DNA from: CAZTAK01 sp964611585
Lineage (GTDB): Bacteria > Pseudomonadota > Alphaproteobacteria > SHVP01
NCBI GenBank assembly: GCA_964611585.1
Contig: CAZTAK010000002.1
Location: 9,394 to 73,393 of the forward strand
Length of the DNA stretch: 64,000 nt
Direction: 5' to 3'
Position 1 is the first letter of the stretch. Each line of letters starts with the position of its first letter. Shown here in pieces: positions 8,439-18,375 of this stretch. Below the pieces are notes generated by a model. That model was not told where the DNA came from, did not search any database, and worked only from the letters and a program-made list of their open reading frames with translations. Made by a program: the position numbers and the translations under genes.

Positions 8439-10751
8439 TTAGAAGCGCGCGCCAAACGAAAGAAAGAACGCCTGTGTTTCATCGACTGGTTCCTTCTTAA
8501 GGACTGTCGCATAGTCGACCTCGATGGGGCCGAAGGGCGATATCCATGAAATTCCAAAGCCGCTAGAAATGCGGATCGAGCCAACATCGAATAGATCGTT
8601 GCCCGTTGCGTCAATATTGGAAAGAGTTCCCGCTTGCGAAAAGACCCGGCCGAGAATCCCGAGCTCGCTCGGAAGGCCGAGCGGGAACCTGATTTCGGCG
8701 GTGCTGACAAAGTACATATTTCCGCCCAGGGCGTCGCCTGAGGCCCTATCGCGCGGTCCGATCCCGGAAGGGCGAAAACCGCGGAAATTATTACCGCCGA
8801 CGAAGAATCGGTCGGTAATGCCGACGTCCTGCCCGATACCGACAACGTACCCTTCGCGTAGCCTGAGTGTGGCGACCCATTCCTCCCACACCGGACGATA
8901 GTACGCGAGGCGCAATTCGTTCCTGAGATACCGTTTGTTGCCGCCCACCCCCGCCAGCGATTGATCGAAACTTATGATGTACCCCTCAGTCGGTTGGAAC
9001 CGATCGTCGCGAAGGTCATACACCAAGGTATGGCCGACTGCGGACGTGATCGAGGTTCCCTCCTGGTCGCTCACGAACTGCGAGGCGTCGGACCCGATAT
9101 CGGAGATGGTGTCGCTGCGCAACGTGTAGCGGACGTTTTGCCGCAAATTCTCGGTCAGACGGTAGCCGCCCCGAAGAGCAAATCCCGCTTCCTGCGTATC
9201 GAACGAACTTTCCGACTGCCGGTCCGAAGATTTTCGGAATACGTCGAAACCGGCGGCAAGATTTCGGTCAAGGAAATAGGGTTCAGTGAAGGACAGATCG
9301 ATTTCCTGGGTGCGTGCAGAAAGCTGAAACGTCGCCCGAAGGTCCTGCCCTTTGCCGAGCAAATTCCGTTCCCGAATCGTTATGTCGCCGATGACCTTTT
9401 CGGTTGTCGAATATCCGACCCCGAACGTGAGCTCGCCGGTCGAGCGTTCGCGGATGTCGACGCCAACGACGGTTTTGTCCTCGGCTGAACCCGGTTCGCT
9501 CGACATCTCGACCAGTTCGAAGAACCCGAGGTCGCGAACCTGCTGGCGTGAACGGCGCAGGCGGGCCGCGTTGAAGGCATCGCCTTCGGCAATCCGGAAT
9601 TCGCGCCGGATCACCTTGTCAAGCGTGCGAACGTTGCCGGTAATGTTTATGCGTTCAACGTATACACGGGGGCCTTCATCGATATCGAAGTGGATGTCGA
9701 CTAGTTTCTGATCGCGGTCGAGTGTCAGGCGGGGCCGGATATCAGAGAATGCAAACCCAAGATTGCCTATTTGGAAGGTCAGGTTTTGAATCGTTTCTTC
9801 AACTTCGGTGGCGCTGTACACCTCGCCCGGGACGATCGGAATGAAGGCGCGTAGAGTGGACGATGGCAACGACCGAATCTGCGATTCAACCGTGATCGAA
9901 CCGACATCGAATCGATCCCCTTCATCGATGGTGAAAGTGACGAAAAATTCGCTGCGGTCAACGGCCAGATCTGCCACCGCCGCGACAACGCGAAAATCGG
10001 CGTAGCCCTTGCCAAGATAGAAGTTGCGCAGCATTTCGCGATCGAACGTCAGACGGTCAGGGTCGTAGTTGTCCGCCGACGAAAACAGTCGCCAAAACCG
10101 AGTCTCCTTGGTCGTGATCTCGGCCCGCAGCTTGCGGTCGGAAAAGGCGCGGTTGCCGATGAAGTTGATCTTGCGGATCCCGGTAACCGGTCCTTCGTTG
10201 ATTTCAAACACGAGATCGACCCGGTTCTGCGGCAACTGAATAACCTTGGGCTCGACGGTGGCGGCAAACCGTCCTGAGCGGCGGTATATCTGAACCAGGC
10301 GTTGGACGTCGGTTTGAACCCGCGAGCGGGTGTAGACCACGCGCGGACGCAACTGCACCTCTGACTCCAGAACCTCGTCATCGATGATCCGGTTTCCCTC
10401 GAACGCGAGCCGGTTGATGATCGGGTTCTCGATCACGTTGACGATAAGATCGCCGCCCGATTGACGGATGGTTACATCCGAAAACAACCCGGTGGCGAAC
10501 AACGTCTTGAGAGAGCGGTCAATGCGCGACGGGGTAATGCGGTCCCCCGGCCGAAGCGTCATATAGGACTGAACTGTCGCCGCCTCGACGCGCTGGTTGC
10601 CCTCGACCCGAACGCGGTCTAGAATCAGCTCCTGCGCCTGCGCCTTGCCCCATGCGGCGGTGACCAACAGTGCGGCCAGCATCAACAGCGCCACGACCCT
10701 GCGCCCGGCCCCACCCCGGCCGGCCGTCCGGGCATCACTGCGGCAGCTCAC
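8439..10751 (-). CDS. bamA: Outer-membrane protein assembly factor BamA
   Basis: Central Omp85 subunit of the BAM complex, inserting beta-barrel proteins into the outer membrane. The 770 residues comprise a signal peptide (hydrophobic VVALLMLAALLVTAAWG, cleavage near AQA-QE), about five POTRA domains over residues ~40-430, and a C-terminal barrel. The barrel has the conserved lid-loop motif NNFRGFRPSGIG and ends in an aromatic residue (FLSFGARF), as expected of an outer-membrane barrel. The start overlaps the rseP stop by 4 bp. The tight packing with rseP and skp links envelope-stress proteolysis, barrel insertion and chaperoning. Confidence 0.97.
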   Translation of the reverse strand: MSCRSDARTAGRGGAGRRVVALLMLAALLVTAAWGKAQAQELILDRVRVEGNQRVEAATVQSYMTLRPGDRITPSRIDRSLKTLFATGLFSDVTIRQSGGDLIVNVIENPIINRLAFEGNRIIDDEVLESEVQLRPRVVYTRSRVQTDVQRLVQIYRRSGRFAATVEPKVIQLPQNRVDLVFEINEGPVTGIRKINFIGNRAFSDRKLRAEITTKETRFWRLFSSADNYDPDRLTFDREMLRNFYLGKGYADFRVVAAVADLAVDRSEFFVTFTIDEGDRFDVGSITVESQIRSLPSSTLRAFIPIVPGEVYSATEVEETIQNLTFQIGNLGFAFSDIRPRLTLDRDQKLVDIHFDIDEGPRVYVERINITGNVRTLDKVIRREFRIAEGDAFNAARLRRSRQQVRDLGFFELVEMSSEPGSAEDKTVVGVDIRERSTGELTFGVGYSTTEKVIGDITIRERNLLGKGQDLRATFQLSARTQEIDLSFTEPYFLDRNLAAGFDVFRKSSDRQSESSFDTQEAGFALRGGYRLTENLRQNVRYTLRSDTISDIGSDASQFVSDQEGTSITSAVGHTLVYDLRDDRFQPTEGYIISFDQSLAGVGGNKRYLRNELRLAYYRPVWEEWVATLRLREGYVVGIGQDVGITDRFFVGGNNFRGFRPSGIGPRDRASGDALGGNMYFVSTAEIRFPLGLPSELGILGRVFSQAGTLSNIDATGNDLFDVGSIRISSGFGISWISPFGPIEVDYATVLKKEPVDETQAFFLSFGARF

Positions 10752-11884
10752 GAAAACAGTCCGGTAACGTAGCCGAAAATGTTCAACCGGTTGAGATCGT
10801 TGAAAGTCGTGAACACGATCAGCGCCAGCACCAATATCAAGCCAAACCGCAAACTGATGCCTTGGGCGCGCGCGCTCAGGGGTCGGCCGCGCAGCCCTTC
10901 GATTATGTAGAACAGAAGATGGCCGCCGTCGAGGATCGGCACCGGGAACAAGTTGATCAGCCCGAGGCTAACCGACAAAAAGGCCGCGAACTGTATCGCC
11001 GCGATCACGCCCAACTGGGCCACCTGCCCCGACATCTGGGCGATGCCAATCGGCCCGGCAAGATCGGTGGTGCCGCGTGTGCCGACGATCATCTGCCGCA
11101 ACGCCACGAACGTGGTGCTGACGATGTCGATTGTCGCACGGGTTCCGGCCCAGATCGCCGAGAGCGGATCGTGGCGCACAAATTCGACGGATGAGGACCG
11201 GACTCCGAGGCGCCCGATCCGCAAAACGTTTCCGAACTGGTCGGTCTCGACGATCAGTTCGGGGGTCGCCTTCAGCATCAGTTCCAATTCGTCACGGCGG
11301 ACGACGATTTCCAGTTCCTCGCCGGGCCGCAACTGTACCAACCGCTGTAGGTCCTCGAAGCGCCGGATCGTCGCCCCTCCGACCTCAAGAATTCGGTCGC
11401 CCGCCATCAACCCGGCGCGCTCGGCCGGGCTATCGGAAATGACTTCGCTGACGACCGGTGCCGTAAATGGTTGACCGACGATCGAAAATATTCCCGCAAA
11501 CAGGATAATTGCGAACAGGAAGTTGGCCAGGGGACCAGCGACGACGACGGCGGCGCGATGGCGCAGAGGTTTGTGATGAAAGTTGACGGCGCGCTCGGCC
11601 GCAGTCATGCTGCCGACCCCGTCGCCGGCCGCACTCGCGGCATTGGCATCGCCGAAAAACTTGACGTAGCCGCCGATGGGAATCGACGCGATCTTCCATC
11701 GCGTCCCGTGGCGGTCGTCCCAGCCGTAGAGTTCGTGCCCGAAGCCGATGGAAAATACCTCCACCCGGATACCGGCCCAGCGCGCAACCAGGTAGTGCCC
11801 CATCTCATGCACGAATACGAGCACGCTGATGATGACGAAAAACGTCGCAACGGACTCTATCCTCTCAAAAACAAACTCGATCAC
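10748..11884 (-). CDS. rseP: Site-2 zinc metalloprotease RseP
   Basis: Intramembrane protease that cleaves anti-sigma factors and leftover signal peptides in the inner membrane. The 378-residue protein has the zinc motif HEMGH at residues 26-30 inside the first membrane segment, one PDZ domain in the middle (AERAGLMAGDRILEVGG), and the second catalytic motif NLFPVPILDGGHLLFY near the C-terminus. It has one PDZ domain rather than the two of E. coli RseP, common in alphaproteobacteria. dxr ends 27 bp upstream. Its substrates here are unknown. Confidence 0.95.
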   Translation of the reverse strand: MIEFVFERIESVATFFVIISVLVFVHEMGHYLVARWAGIRVEVFSIGFGHELYGWDDRHGTRWKIASIPIGGYVKFFGDANAASAAGDGVGSMTAAERAVNFHHKPLRHRAAVVVAGPLANFLFAIILFAGIFSIVGQPFTAPVVSEVISDSPAERAGLMAGDRILEVGGATIRRFEDLQRLVQLRPGEELEIVVRRDELELMLKATPELIVETDQFGNVLRIGRLGVRSSSVEFVRHDPLSAIWAGTRATIDIVSTTFVALRQMIVGTRGTTDLAGPIGIAQMSGQVAQLGVIAAIQFAAFLSVSLGLINLFPVPILDGGHLLFYIIEGLRGRPLSARAQGISLRFGLILVLALIVFTTFNDLNRLNIFGYVTGLFS

Positions 11885-11911
11885 GGTGAACCCATGTTGT
11901 AGGCAGGCGGG

Positions 11912-13102
11912 CTAGCGGCGGCGCCGTGCAATCATCTCTTCGGCGCACTTCCGGGCGGCACGGTCGAGGTCGATCACCTCGGCAATTGAGGCTAGCGCAC
12001 CGCAGGTCATGGCACCCAGCGCAGCCTCCACCGTCCGCGCGATATCGAGGAACGCCAGGCGGCGGTTGAGGAAGGCGTGAACGGCAACTTCGTTGGCGGC
12101 ATTTAGAATCGTAGGTGCGCCACCGCCCGCTTTCAAAGCTTCGCGGGCCAAACGAAGACTGGGAAACCGATTGATGTCCGGGTTTTCGAATGTGAGTTGA
12201 CCGAGGCCGGCGAGGTCGAGGCGCTGCGCCGGTGCGTCGATGCGGTCCGGCCATCCCAATGCGAACGCTATCGGCGTGCGCATGTCGGGCGTACCCATCT
12301 GGGCCAGCACCGAGCCATCGACGTAGGTCACCATGCTGTGCACCACGGATTGGGGGTGAATGACGATGTCGATGGCCGATTCCGGCGCGCCGAAGATGTA
12401 GTGAGCCTCGATCAGTTCCAAGCCTTTGTTCATCATTGTCGCCGAATCGACGGATATCTTTGCACCCATTTCCCAGGTCGGATGGGCCAGTGCCTGCTCC
12501 ACCGTTACATGCGCCATGACTTCGATGTCGAGGTTGCGGAACGGTCCGCCCGAAGCGGTCAGGATGATCCGTTCGACCGAATCGCGTTGATCGAAATCGA
12601 ACACCTGGAAGATCGCGTTGTGTTCGGAATCGACCGGCAACAATGTCGCGCCGCACAGCGCCACCTCCGCCATGACGAGATCGCCGGCGCTGACCAGGCA
12701 TTCCTTGTTGGCGAGCGCCAGCACAGCGCCTTGCTGGATCGCCGCCAGTGCCGGTTCGAGACCGGCAGCGCCGACGATCGCCGCCATCACCCAGTCGGCG
12801 GGCCGGCGCGCCGCCTCGACCAGCGCTTGCGTGCCGGCAGCGACCTCGATCCCGGTTCCGGCGAGAGCCTCGCGCAAGGGGCCATACAGCGATTCATCGC
12901 CGATCACGGCCAAAGCGGGACGAAGCCGCACCGCCTGTTCCGTCAGTTGCGCGACGCTGGTGTTCGCGGTCAGCGCCTCGACCCGGTAGCGTTCCGGGTT
13001 GCGTTCGATCAAATCGACGGTATTGGAACCGACCGACCCGGTCGATCCGAGAATCGTCACGCGCTTGGACCGGGCCTCCTCTCGGGGATTCACTAACGCC
13101 AT
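11912..13102 (-). CDS. dxr: 1-deoxy-D-xylulose-5-phosphate reductoisomerase
   Basis: NADPH-dependent enzyme that converts DXP to 2-C-methyl-D-erythritol 4-phosphate, the committed step of the MEP isoprenoid pathway. The 396 residues carry the nucleotide-binding motif TILGSTGSVGSNTVDLI at the N-terminus, the metal/substrate region LLPVDSEHNAIFQ, and the flexible-loop region HPTWEMGAKISVDSATMMNK. Its start overlaps the cdsA 3' end by 10 bp. Together with uppS two genes upstream it ties isoprenoid precursor supply to undecaprenyl diphosphate synthesis. Confidence 0.97.
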   Translation of the reverse strand: MALVNPREEARSKRVTILGSTGSVGSNTVDLIERNPERYRVEALTANTSVAQLTEQAVRLRPALAVIGDESLYGPLREALAGTGIEVAAGTQALVEAARRPADWVMAAIVGAAGLEPALAAIQQGAVLALANKECLVSAGDLVMAEVALCGATLLPVDSEHNAIFQVFDFDQRDSVERIILTASGGPFRNLDIEVMAHVTVEQALAHPTWEMGAKISVDSATMMNKGLELIEAHYIFGAPESAIDIVIHPQSVVHSMVTYVDGSVLAQMGTPDMRTPIAFALGWPDRIDAPAQRLDLAGLGQLTFENPDINRFPSLRLAREALKAGGGAPTILNAANEVAVHAFLNRRLAFLDIARTVEAALGAMTCGALASIAEVIDLDRAARKCAEEMIARRRR

Positions 13103-13917
13103 TGAAACACGCTGCCGTTGTTCAGGAATGCGAAGGCAGCCAGCGCCGGAGCGGCGAAAAGCAGGCCATCGACTCTGTCGAGAATACCACCGTGACCGGG
13201 AATCAGGAGCCCTGAATCCTTGACCCCGAAATGGCGCTTGATCGCCGACTCGGCAAGGTCGCCCGCCTGGGATATCAACCCGATCACCAGACTGATGGCG
13301 ATCAGCGCGCCCCAGGCGCCGGATGCGGCCAGCCAGGCGGCAACAGCGCCAGTCGCGGCCGCCGCCACAAGCCCCCCGATCAGGCCGGACCAGGTCTTAT
13401 TGGGGCTGACCGCGGGCGCGAGTCTCGGTCCGCGGATCGTCCGCCCGGCCAGGATGGCGCCGCTGTCGAGCGCCCACACCACCGCCAGCAGAAAAAGCAT
13501 CACCGCCGCCCCGTGTTCCGTCTCGGTGCGCAGCCAGATGAGGGCGAGCGCTGGAATTCCGAAATAAGGAACCGCCGCGGCCGGCCACAGTGGCGGGCGA
13601 TTCAACCCCCGCGAAACGCCCAACAGCGCCACCGCGCCGATGGCGATGACGCCAAAGGCGGCCGGGTAGAGCCCGAGCGCCGCGAGGATGGCAACGGCCG
13701 CCAGAGTCCCGGCCTGCATCGCACCCATCACCGTGCGCAGCCCGGTGCCGCCGCACAACCGGTCCCACTCGTTGGTCAGAAGCACGACAACTGCCAACAC
13801 CAGCAGATCAAACAGCCAGCCGCCAACCCAGACGCAGGCCACCGTCACCGGAATGAGCACGGCGGCGGATGCGATCCTGAGGCCTAGGGAGTCGGGTGTC
13901 GTCCCAGCCGCTCTCAT
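13093..13917 (-). CDS. cdsA: Phosphatidate cytidylyltransferase
   Basis: Inner-membrane enzyme that makes CDP-diacylglycerol from phosphatidic acid and CTP, the branch point of phospholipid synthesis. The 274-residue protein is almost entirely membrane helices. It ends with the family signature [20 protein letters not shown] followed by [12 protein letters not shown] chose the ATG at 13917 because it overlaps the uppS stop as ATGA. A longer open frame upstream lies inside uppS and lacks family features. Confidence 0.95.
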   Translation of the reverse strand: MRAAGTTPDSLGLRIASAAVLIPVTVACVWVGGWLFDLLVLAVVVLLTNEWDRLCGGTGLRTVMGAMQAGTLAAVAILAALGLYPAAFGVIAIGAVALLGVSRGLNRPPLWPAAAVPYFGIPALALIWLRTETEHGAAVMLFLLAVVWALDSGAILAGRTIRGPRLAPAVSPNKTWSGLIGGLVAAAATGAVAAWLAASGAWGALIAISLVIGLISQAGDLAESAIKRHFGVKDSGLLIPGHGGILDRVDGLLFAAPALAAFAFLNNGSVFQWR

Positions 13918-14648
13918 GCGCTGGCGGCGCCGTATCGCCGCTCTCGCCTCTGAAATTCGGCGATCGCCTGGGCCATGTCCTCGCTCGTAAAGTCGGGCCA
14001 CAGGGTGTCGAGGAATACCAGCTCCGAATAGGCGAGTTGCCACAGCAGGAAATTGCTGAGGCGTTGTTCGCCGCTGGTCCGGATCATCAGATCCGGGTCG
14101 GGAATTCCAGCAGTGTCGAGGTGGTCGGCAAGGAGCCGGGGCGTGATGTCATCCGGGTGGATATTGCCCGCTGCCACCTTCTCTGCCAGCGATTGTACCG
14201 CTTTGACGATCTCGTTCTGGCCACCGTAATTGAGCGCAATAATCAGATTGAGTCCGGTGTTGCCGCTGGTGGTCCGGGTGGCGTCGGCGATCAGCTCCTG
14301 AATGTCCGCCGGCAGCGGCGCCGGATCGCCAATGAACCGCATCCGTACGTTGTTGCGGTGCAGGTCCGCCAGTTCGCGCTTGATATAGAGGCGCATCAGC
14401 CCCATGAGATCGTTGATCTCGGCCGCCGGGCGCTTCCAGTTCTCAGACGAAAAAGCGTACAGCGTGAGATATTGGATGCCGAGACTGCGTGCCGCTTCGA
14501 CCGCGGCCCTGACAGCGCGCGCGCCACGCTGGTGACCGGCGATCCGCGGCAGGCCGCGCGCCTTGGCCCATCGCCCGTTACCATCCATGATGATCGCGAT
14601 GTGAATCGGCGGCGCGGGCACGCCATCTATGCGGGGAGCGACCGACAC
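13914..14648 (-). CDS. uppS: Undecaprenyl diphosphate synthase
   Basis: Cis-prenyltransferase that builds the C55 lipid carrier for peptidoglycan and O-antigen from farnesyl diphosphate and isopentenyl diphosphate. The 244 residues contain the family signature [20 protein letters not shown] with its catalytic Asp, HQRGARAV, the central [14 protein letters not shown], and [20 protein letters not shown] near the C-terminus. The start is a GTG at 14648, 3 bp from frr. The stop overlaps cdsA. Confidence 0.96.
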   Translation of the reverse strand: MSVAPRIDGVPAPPIHIAIIMDGNGRWAKARGLPRIAGHQRGARAVRAAVEAARSLGIQYLTLYAFSSENWKRPAAEINDLMGLMRLYIKRELADLHRNNVRMRFIGDPAPLPADIQELIADATRTTSGNTGLNLIIALNYGGQNEIVKAVQSLAEKVAAGNIHPDDITPRLLADHLDTAGIPDPDLMIRTSGEQRLSNFLLWQLAYSELVFLDTLWPDFTSEDMAQAIAEFQRRERRYGAASA

Positions 14649-14651
14649 CGG

Positions 14652-15209
14652 CTACACCTGCATGATCTCTGCTTGTTTCTCTTCGAATATTTTGTCGATC
14701 TTGGCGATGGTGCCGTCGGTCATATTCTGGAACTCTTCGCCCCAGATTTTGTGATCGTCCTGCGACATTTCCCCCGCCTTTTCCAGTTTCTTGAGCTGGT
14801 CCATACCGTCACGACGCACGTTGCGGACCGCGACCCGGGCCTGTTCGCTATATTTGGCAGCGACCTTTGCCAGTTCGGCGCGCCGTTCCTCGGTCAGTTC
14901 GGGAATCGGGACGCGCACAAGCTGGCCGTCGGCAGACGGATTGAGCCCGAGGCCGGAATCGCGAATCGACTTTTCGACCGCCTTGACCATGGTCTTGTCC
15001 CAAACCTGAACACTAATCAAGCGCGGTTCGGGCACGTTGATGCTTGCCACCTGGCTGACCGGCGTCTCTGCGCCATAGGCGTCGACTTTGACCTGATCGA
15101 GCAGACTGGCCGATGCCCGCCCGGTCCGGAGTCCGCCGAATTCGCGCTTCAGGGCCTCAATGGCGCCGTGCATGCGGCGCTCGATATCGTCAACGTCCGG
15201 ATCCGACAC
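14652..15209 (-). CDS. frr: Ribosome recycling factor
   Basis: Splits the post-termination ribosome together with EF-G. The 185-residue length and the segments [39 protein letters not shown] and [20 protein letters not shown] are diagnostic. The gene start overlaps the pyrH 3' end by 20 bp, so the two are probably translationally coupled. The order rpsB-tsf-pyrH-frr is conserved widely in bacteria. Confidence 0.97.
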   Translation of the reverse strand: MSDPDVDDIERRMHGAIEALKREFGGLRTGRASASLLDQVKVDAYGAETPVSQVASINVPEPRLISVQVWDKTMVKAVEKSIRDSGLGLNPSADGQLVRVPIPELTEERRAELAKVAAKYSEQARVAVRNVRRDGMDQLKKLEKAGEMSQDDHKIWGEEFQNMTDGTIAKIDKIFEEKQAEIMQV

Positions 15210-15963
15210 CGCTTTCTCTCCCGACTAGGTCCACGGTCCCTGCCTTTTCACCGATGACGGTGCAAAGACCCGTGCCCGCGACCACTTGGGCAAACGCATT
15301 GGGTTCATGGATCGAGAATACCAAGATCGGAATGTTGTTGTCGCGGGCCAATGTGATGGCGGCGGCATCCATGACTCGAAGGTCCCGCGCCAGCACTTCG
15401 ATATAGGTGAGAAAATCATAGCGTGTGGCGGCCGGATCGGTCTTGGGATCGGCCGAATAGACCCCATCCACCTGAGTTGCCTTGAACAGCGCGTCGCAGC
15501 CCATTTCCGCGGCGCGAAGCGCGGCCGCCGTGTCGGTGGTGAAATAGGGATTGCCGGTGCCAGCGGCAAAAACCACCACCCGGTTCTTTTCCAGGTGCCG
15601 CACCGCGCGGCGCCGGACATAGGGCTCGCACACGCTTGCCATCGGGATTGCCGAAAGCACCCGCGTGCGAATCGCGATTTCTTCGAGGGCGTGCTGCATG
15701 GCGAGCGCGTTGATGACCGTGGCCAGCATGCCCATATAGTCGGCGTTGGCCCGTTCCATCCCCTGACCCGCCGCCGGGCCGCCGCGAAAGATGTTGCCGC
15801 CGCCGACGACGAGGCATATTTCGATCCCTTGGCTGTGAACCGTCCCGACCTCGGCGGCGATCCGCTTGACCGTCGGCCAATCAATTCCATAACCGCTCCT
15901 GCCCATCAGGGCCTCTCCCGACATTTTCAGAAGAATGCGGCGATATGGCGGCAATGACGGCAT
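15190..15963 (-). CDS. pyrH: UMP kinase
   Basis: Phosphorylates UMP to UDP using ATP in pyrimidine nucleotide synthesis. This is a hexameric bacterial amino-acid-kinase-fold enzyme. From the ATG at 15963 ([20 protein letters not shown]) the protein is 257 residues. Recognisable parts are [30 protein letters not shown], and [24 protein letters not shown] three codons upstream is possible. The 3' end overlaps frr. A structured ~390 bp gap with a terminator separates it from tsf, so it probably has its own promoter. Confidence 0.96.
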   Translation of the reverse strand: MPSLPPYRRILLKMSGEALMGRSGYGIDWPTVKRIAAEVGTVHSQGIEICLVVGGGNIFRGGPAAGQGMERANADYMGMLATVINALAMQHALEEIAIRTRVLSAIPMASVCEPYVRRRAVRHLEKNRVVVFAAGTGNPYFTTDTAAALRAAEMGCDALFKATQVDGVYSADPKTDPAATRYDFLTYIEVLARDLRVMDAAAITLARDNNIPILVFSIHEPNAFAQVVAGTGLCTVIGEKAGTVDLVGRESGVGSGR

Positions 15964-16354
15964 GGGACACACGGGCTACAGGAACCGGCCGGAGAATATG
16001 GGCTCGGCCCGATAAGATACACTAAATCTAGTGGCAGCAAAACCACCATCCGCTAGAGATGGGGTCCCCGACACTGCAAGTGCCCGCGTTGGTTCGTCTG
16101 AAAACGCCCGTGGCCGCAAGGCGGCCCGCCGCTTTGGCGGGGCGCCCGCGCAGGCGTGGATCCTTGGTTCCGCTGCCGTGAGCGAAAAAAAACCGAAGTG
16201 GTTCCGATCAAAACGGAACCGCTCTAGCGGTGCGACTCCGACAATTCGATCCCTCGATACCAGCCCGCACCGCTCGGTTAGCTTTTTGGTTGTGTTCAGT
16301 TCTGTTCGACGTTTGGTCCCAATTCCATCGGGTCCCAATGTCGGAAATGAACCG
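15964..16354 (-). promoter_or_regulatory. Structured tsf-pyrH gap, probable pyrH leader
   Basis: About 390 bp with no supported gene. On the minus strand it holds, in order, the tsf terminator (16185-16227), two GC stem-loops (GGCCGC...GCGGCC at 16112-16126 and CCCGCC...GGCGGG at 16125-16141), a 5 bp inverted repeat CACTA...TAGTG at 16020-16033, and a TATCTT hexamer at 16014-16019. The TATCTT could be the -10 of a pyrH promoter, with only a weak -35. No known RNA family is recognised. A 171-residue frame across this region is not credible as protein. Confidence 0.4.
16185..16227 (-). terminator. Rho-independent terminator after rpsB-tsf
   Basis: Reading the minus strand, a 10 bp stem (16197-16206 with 16214-16223, core GGTTCCG/CGGAACC, one G-U pair, 7-base loop) is followed within a few bases by eight consecutive T (16185-16192). 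It lies ~130 bp after the tsf stop and separates rpsB-tsf from pyrH. Its upstream flank carries the GCTCTAG tag also seen in two other palindromes of the window. Confidence 0.8.
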
Positions 16355-17281
16355 CTAGGTACCGGCCTGAGCCGCGACCTCGGCAGCGAAGTCTGTCTCT
16401 TTCTTTTCGACGCCTTCGCCGAGCACAAAACGCGCAAAGCCGGTGATCTCGATCTGGGCGCCGGCATCCTGTCCTGCCGCCTCGATCGCATCGGCGACCT
16501 TGGTTTCGTTGTCGATCACGAACGTCTGCTCGGTCAGCACGATTTCTTGATAGAACTTCCGCAGCCGCCCCTCGACCATCTTCTCGATAATGTTCTCGGG
16601 CTTGCCCGACTCGCGCGCCTGTCCCGACAACACCTCGCGCTCGTGCTGTACAATATCGGCGTCCAGTTCGGCGACGTTCACCGCTTGCGGATTGGTGGCG
16701 GCGATATGCATGGCAAGCTGTTTGCCAAACGCCGCGACCTTGGCCGCATCGCCCGACGATTTCAGGCCGACAATAACGCCGATCCGGCCCAATCCCGGCG
16801 ACAGGGCGCCGTGAATGTATGCGGCGACCGCGCCCTCGTCGACGGCAAGGGCAGCGGTGCGGCGAAGATTCATGTTTTCGCCAAGAATCGAAATCATGTG
16901 GGTCACCTGATCGGCGATCGAACGGCTCGTCTCCGGATGGGCCGCGGCAGCGAGATCCTCAAGATTGCCGCCGCAATCGATGGCAACGCCCGCGACTGCC
17001 GACACGAAAGCCTGGAATTCTTCGTTGTGGCTGACGAAATCGGTTTCGGAATTGATTTCGACCATGCTGGCGGCGCGCTCGGCGGTGGCAATGCCGATCA
17101 AACCTTCAGCGGCAACACGGCTCGATTTCTTGGCCGCGGCAGCAAGCCCCTTGGTGCGAAGCCAGTCGGCGGCAGCCTCGAGGTTGCCGCCGGACTCGGT
17201 CAGAGCCTTCTTGCAGTCCATCATGCCTGCGCCGGTGCGCTCGCGCAGTTCCTTTACGAGGGAAGCGGTTATTTGCGTCAT
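16355..17281 (-). CDS. tsf: Translation elongation factor Ts
   Basis: Guanine-nucleotide exchange factor that regenerates EF-Tu-GTP. The 308-residue protein has the N-terminal UBA-like region (LVKELRERTGAGMMDCKKAL) that contacts EF-Tu, the signature EINSETDFVSHNEEFQAFVS, and the central helical core. It lies 56 bp after rpsB, the conserved partner. A strong intrinsic terminator follows. Confidence 0.97.
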   Translation of the reverse strand: MTQITASLVKELRERTGAGMMDCKKALTESGGNLEAAADWLRTKGLAAAAKKSSRVAAEGLIGIATAERAASMVEINSETDFVSHNEEFQAFVSAVAGVAIDCGGNLEDLAAAAHPETSRSIADQVTHMISILGENMNLRRTAALAVDEGAVAAYIHGALSPGLGRIGVIVGLKSSGDAAKVAAFGKQLAMHIAATNPQAVNVAELDADIVQHEREVLSGQARESGKPENIIEKMVEGRLRKFYQEIVLTEQTFVIDNETKVADAIEAAGQDAGAQIEITGFARFVLGEGVEKKETDFAAEVAAQAGT

Positions 17282-17337
17282 TTCAGTCCGTGAGTCGTCG
17301 TGATGGGGCGTCCGCGCCGCGGACGCCCACCCAATCG

Positions 17338-18216
17338 TCAGGCCGCGGGGGTTGCCGGCGGCGTATCGGTTTCGGCCGGGTTTGCCTCGGCGCCAGCGGT
17401 TTCCGGCGCCGTTGGCGCGGTTTCGGCTGTACCGCTTTCGGCCGCAGGTTCGGCAGGCGCCGCTTCAGGCGGCAGCGATTCGGCCGGGGCCTCGATGGCC
17501 TCGCCGACATCGCCGCCACTGGCCACAACCTCCTCCTGGATACCGTCGAGCACCGCGCCGGAAAGCAATTCGCAATACATCGCGATTGCCCGTAGGGCGT
17601 CGTCGTTGCCGGGGATCGGGTAGGTCACCCCGTCCGGGTCGGAGTTGGTATCGAGAATCGCGATCACGGGAATCCCGAGTTTGGCCGCCTCTTTGACCGC
17701 GATCTCTTCCTTGTTGGTGTCGATCACGATGAGGACGTCGGGTTGGCTGCCCATTTCCTTGATCCCGCCGAGGGCGCGTTCGAGCTTGTTGCGCTGGCGG
17801 TCAAGGTGCAGGAGCTCTTTCTTGGTAAGGCCACTGGCCTCGCCGGCAAGCTGCTCTTCGAAGTCGCGCAGCCGCTTGATCGAGACTGAAATCGTGCGCC
17901 AGTTGGTCAGCGTTCCGCCGAGCCAGCGGTGATTGATGTAGTACTGGCCGCAGCGATTGGCTGCCGTGGTTACGGCCTCGGAGGCCTGTCGCTTGGTGCC
18001 GACAAACAGCACCCGGCCGCCGCCCGCAACCACGTCCCGAATCACCTGCATCGCCGCATACAGCATCGGCACCGTCTGCTGCAGATCGATGATGTGGATT
18101 CCGCTGCGTTCACCGAAGATGTAAGGCGCCATCTTCGGATTCCAGCGCCGGGTCTGGTGCCCAAAATGCACGCCAGCTTCGAGAAGCTGACGCATCGTGA
18201 ATGTAGGAAGCGTCAT
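17338..18216 (-). CDS. rpsB: Small ribosomal subunit protein uS2
   Basis: S2 protein of the 30S subunit. The 292 residues contain the family segments [42 protein letters not shown] and [20 protein letters not shown]. The last ~55 residues are a low-complexity Ala/Pro/Glu tail beyond the normal ~240-residue core, a type of extension seen in some alphaproteobacteria. The leader carries a clear promoter and hairpins, so feedback by S2, as known for E. coli rpsB-tsf, is plausible but not shown. Confidence 0.97.
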   Translation of the reverse strand: MTLPTFTMRQLLEAGVHFGHQTRRWNPKMAPYIFGERSGIHIIDLQQTVPMLYAAMQVIRDVVAGGGRVLFVGTKRQASEAVTTAANRCGQYYINHRWLGGTLTNWRTISVSIKRLRDFEEQLAGEASGLTKKELLHLDRQRNKLERALGGIKEMGSQPDVLIVIDTNKEEIAVKEAAKLGIPVIAILDTNSDPDGVTYPIPGNDDALRAIAMYCELLSGAVLDGIQEEVVASGGDVGEAIEAPAESLPPEAAPAEPAAESGTAETAPTAPETAGAEANPAETDTPPATPAA

Positions 18217-18280
18217 CGTCTTTCCTTTACCGGTTATTCCGCCGCGGGCAGAGATCCGGGCTGTGGCCCGAACACCGGAT

Positions 18281-18308
18281 GGCCGGCCGGCATGTGTGCC
18301 GTCCGGCC
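18281..18308 (-). promoter_or_regulatory. Stem-loop in the rpsB 5' leader
   Basis: A 12 bp nearly perfect inverted repeat (18281-18292 with 18297-18308, four-base loop) sits between the candidate promoter and the rpsB ATG, with a smaller ATCCGG/CCGGAT pair just downstream of it. It is placed where an S2-binding leader would be. It could equally be a plain GC hairpin. Confidence 0.4.
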
Positions 18309-18346
18309 GTCACCCGCGTGAGAAGTTTTGGCTTGCGCCGGGGCGG

Positions 18347-18375
18347 TTGATAGCCCCAGACGAGGCCGAGAGCAA
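18347..18375 (-). promoter_or_regulatory. Candidate rpsB-tsf promoter
   Basis: On the minus strand TTGCTC (18370-18375) is followed after exactly 17 bases by TATCAA (18347-18352). This would place the transcript start about 125 bases before the rpsB ATG. It lies in the 335 bp gap between dnaE and rpsB. The remainder of that gap (18376-18551) shows no gene and no clear dnaE terminator. Confidence 0.5.

Noticed and set aside
8438..8845. Long N-terminal extension of skp into bamA
   Set aside because: A signal peptide begins at the ATG at 8437, 1 bp from the bamA stop; the extension is out-of-frame bamA sequence.
13896..15257. 453-codon plus-strand open frame
   Set aside because: Lies exactly opposite uppS and frr, whose products are unmistakable; long antisense frames are expected at this GC content.
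15976..16491. 171-codon minus-strand frame across the tsf-pyrH gap
   Set aside because: It is out of frame with tsf where they overlap, spans a strong terminator, and is Arg/Ser/Pro-rich noise.
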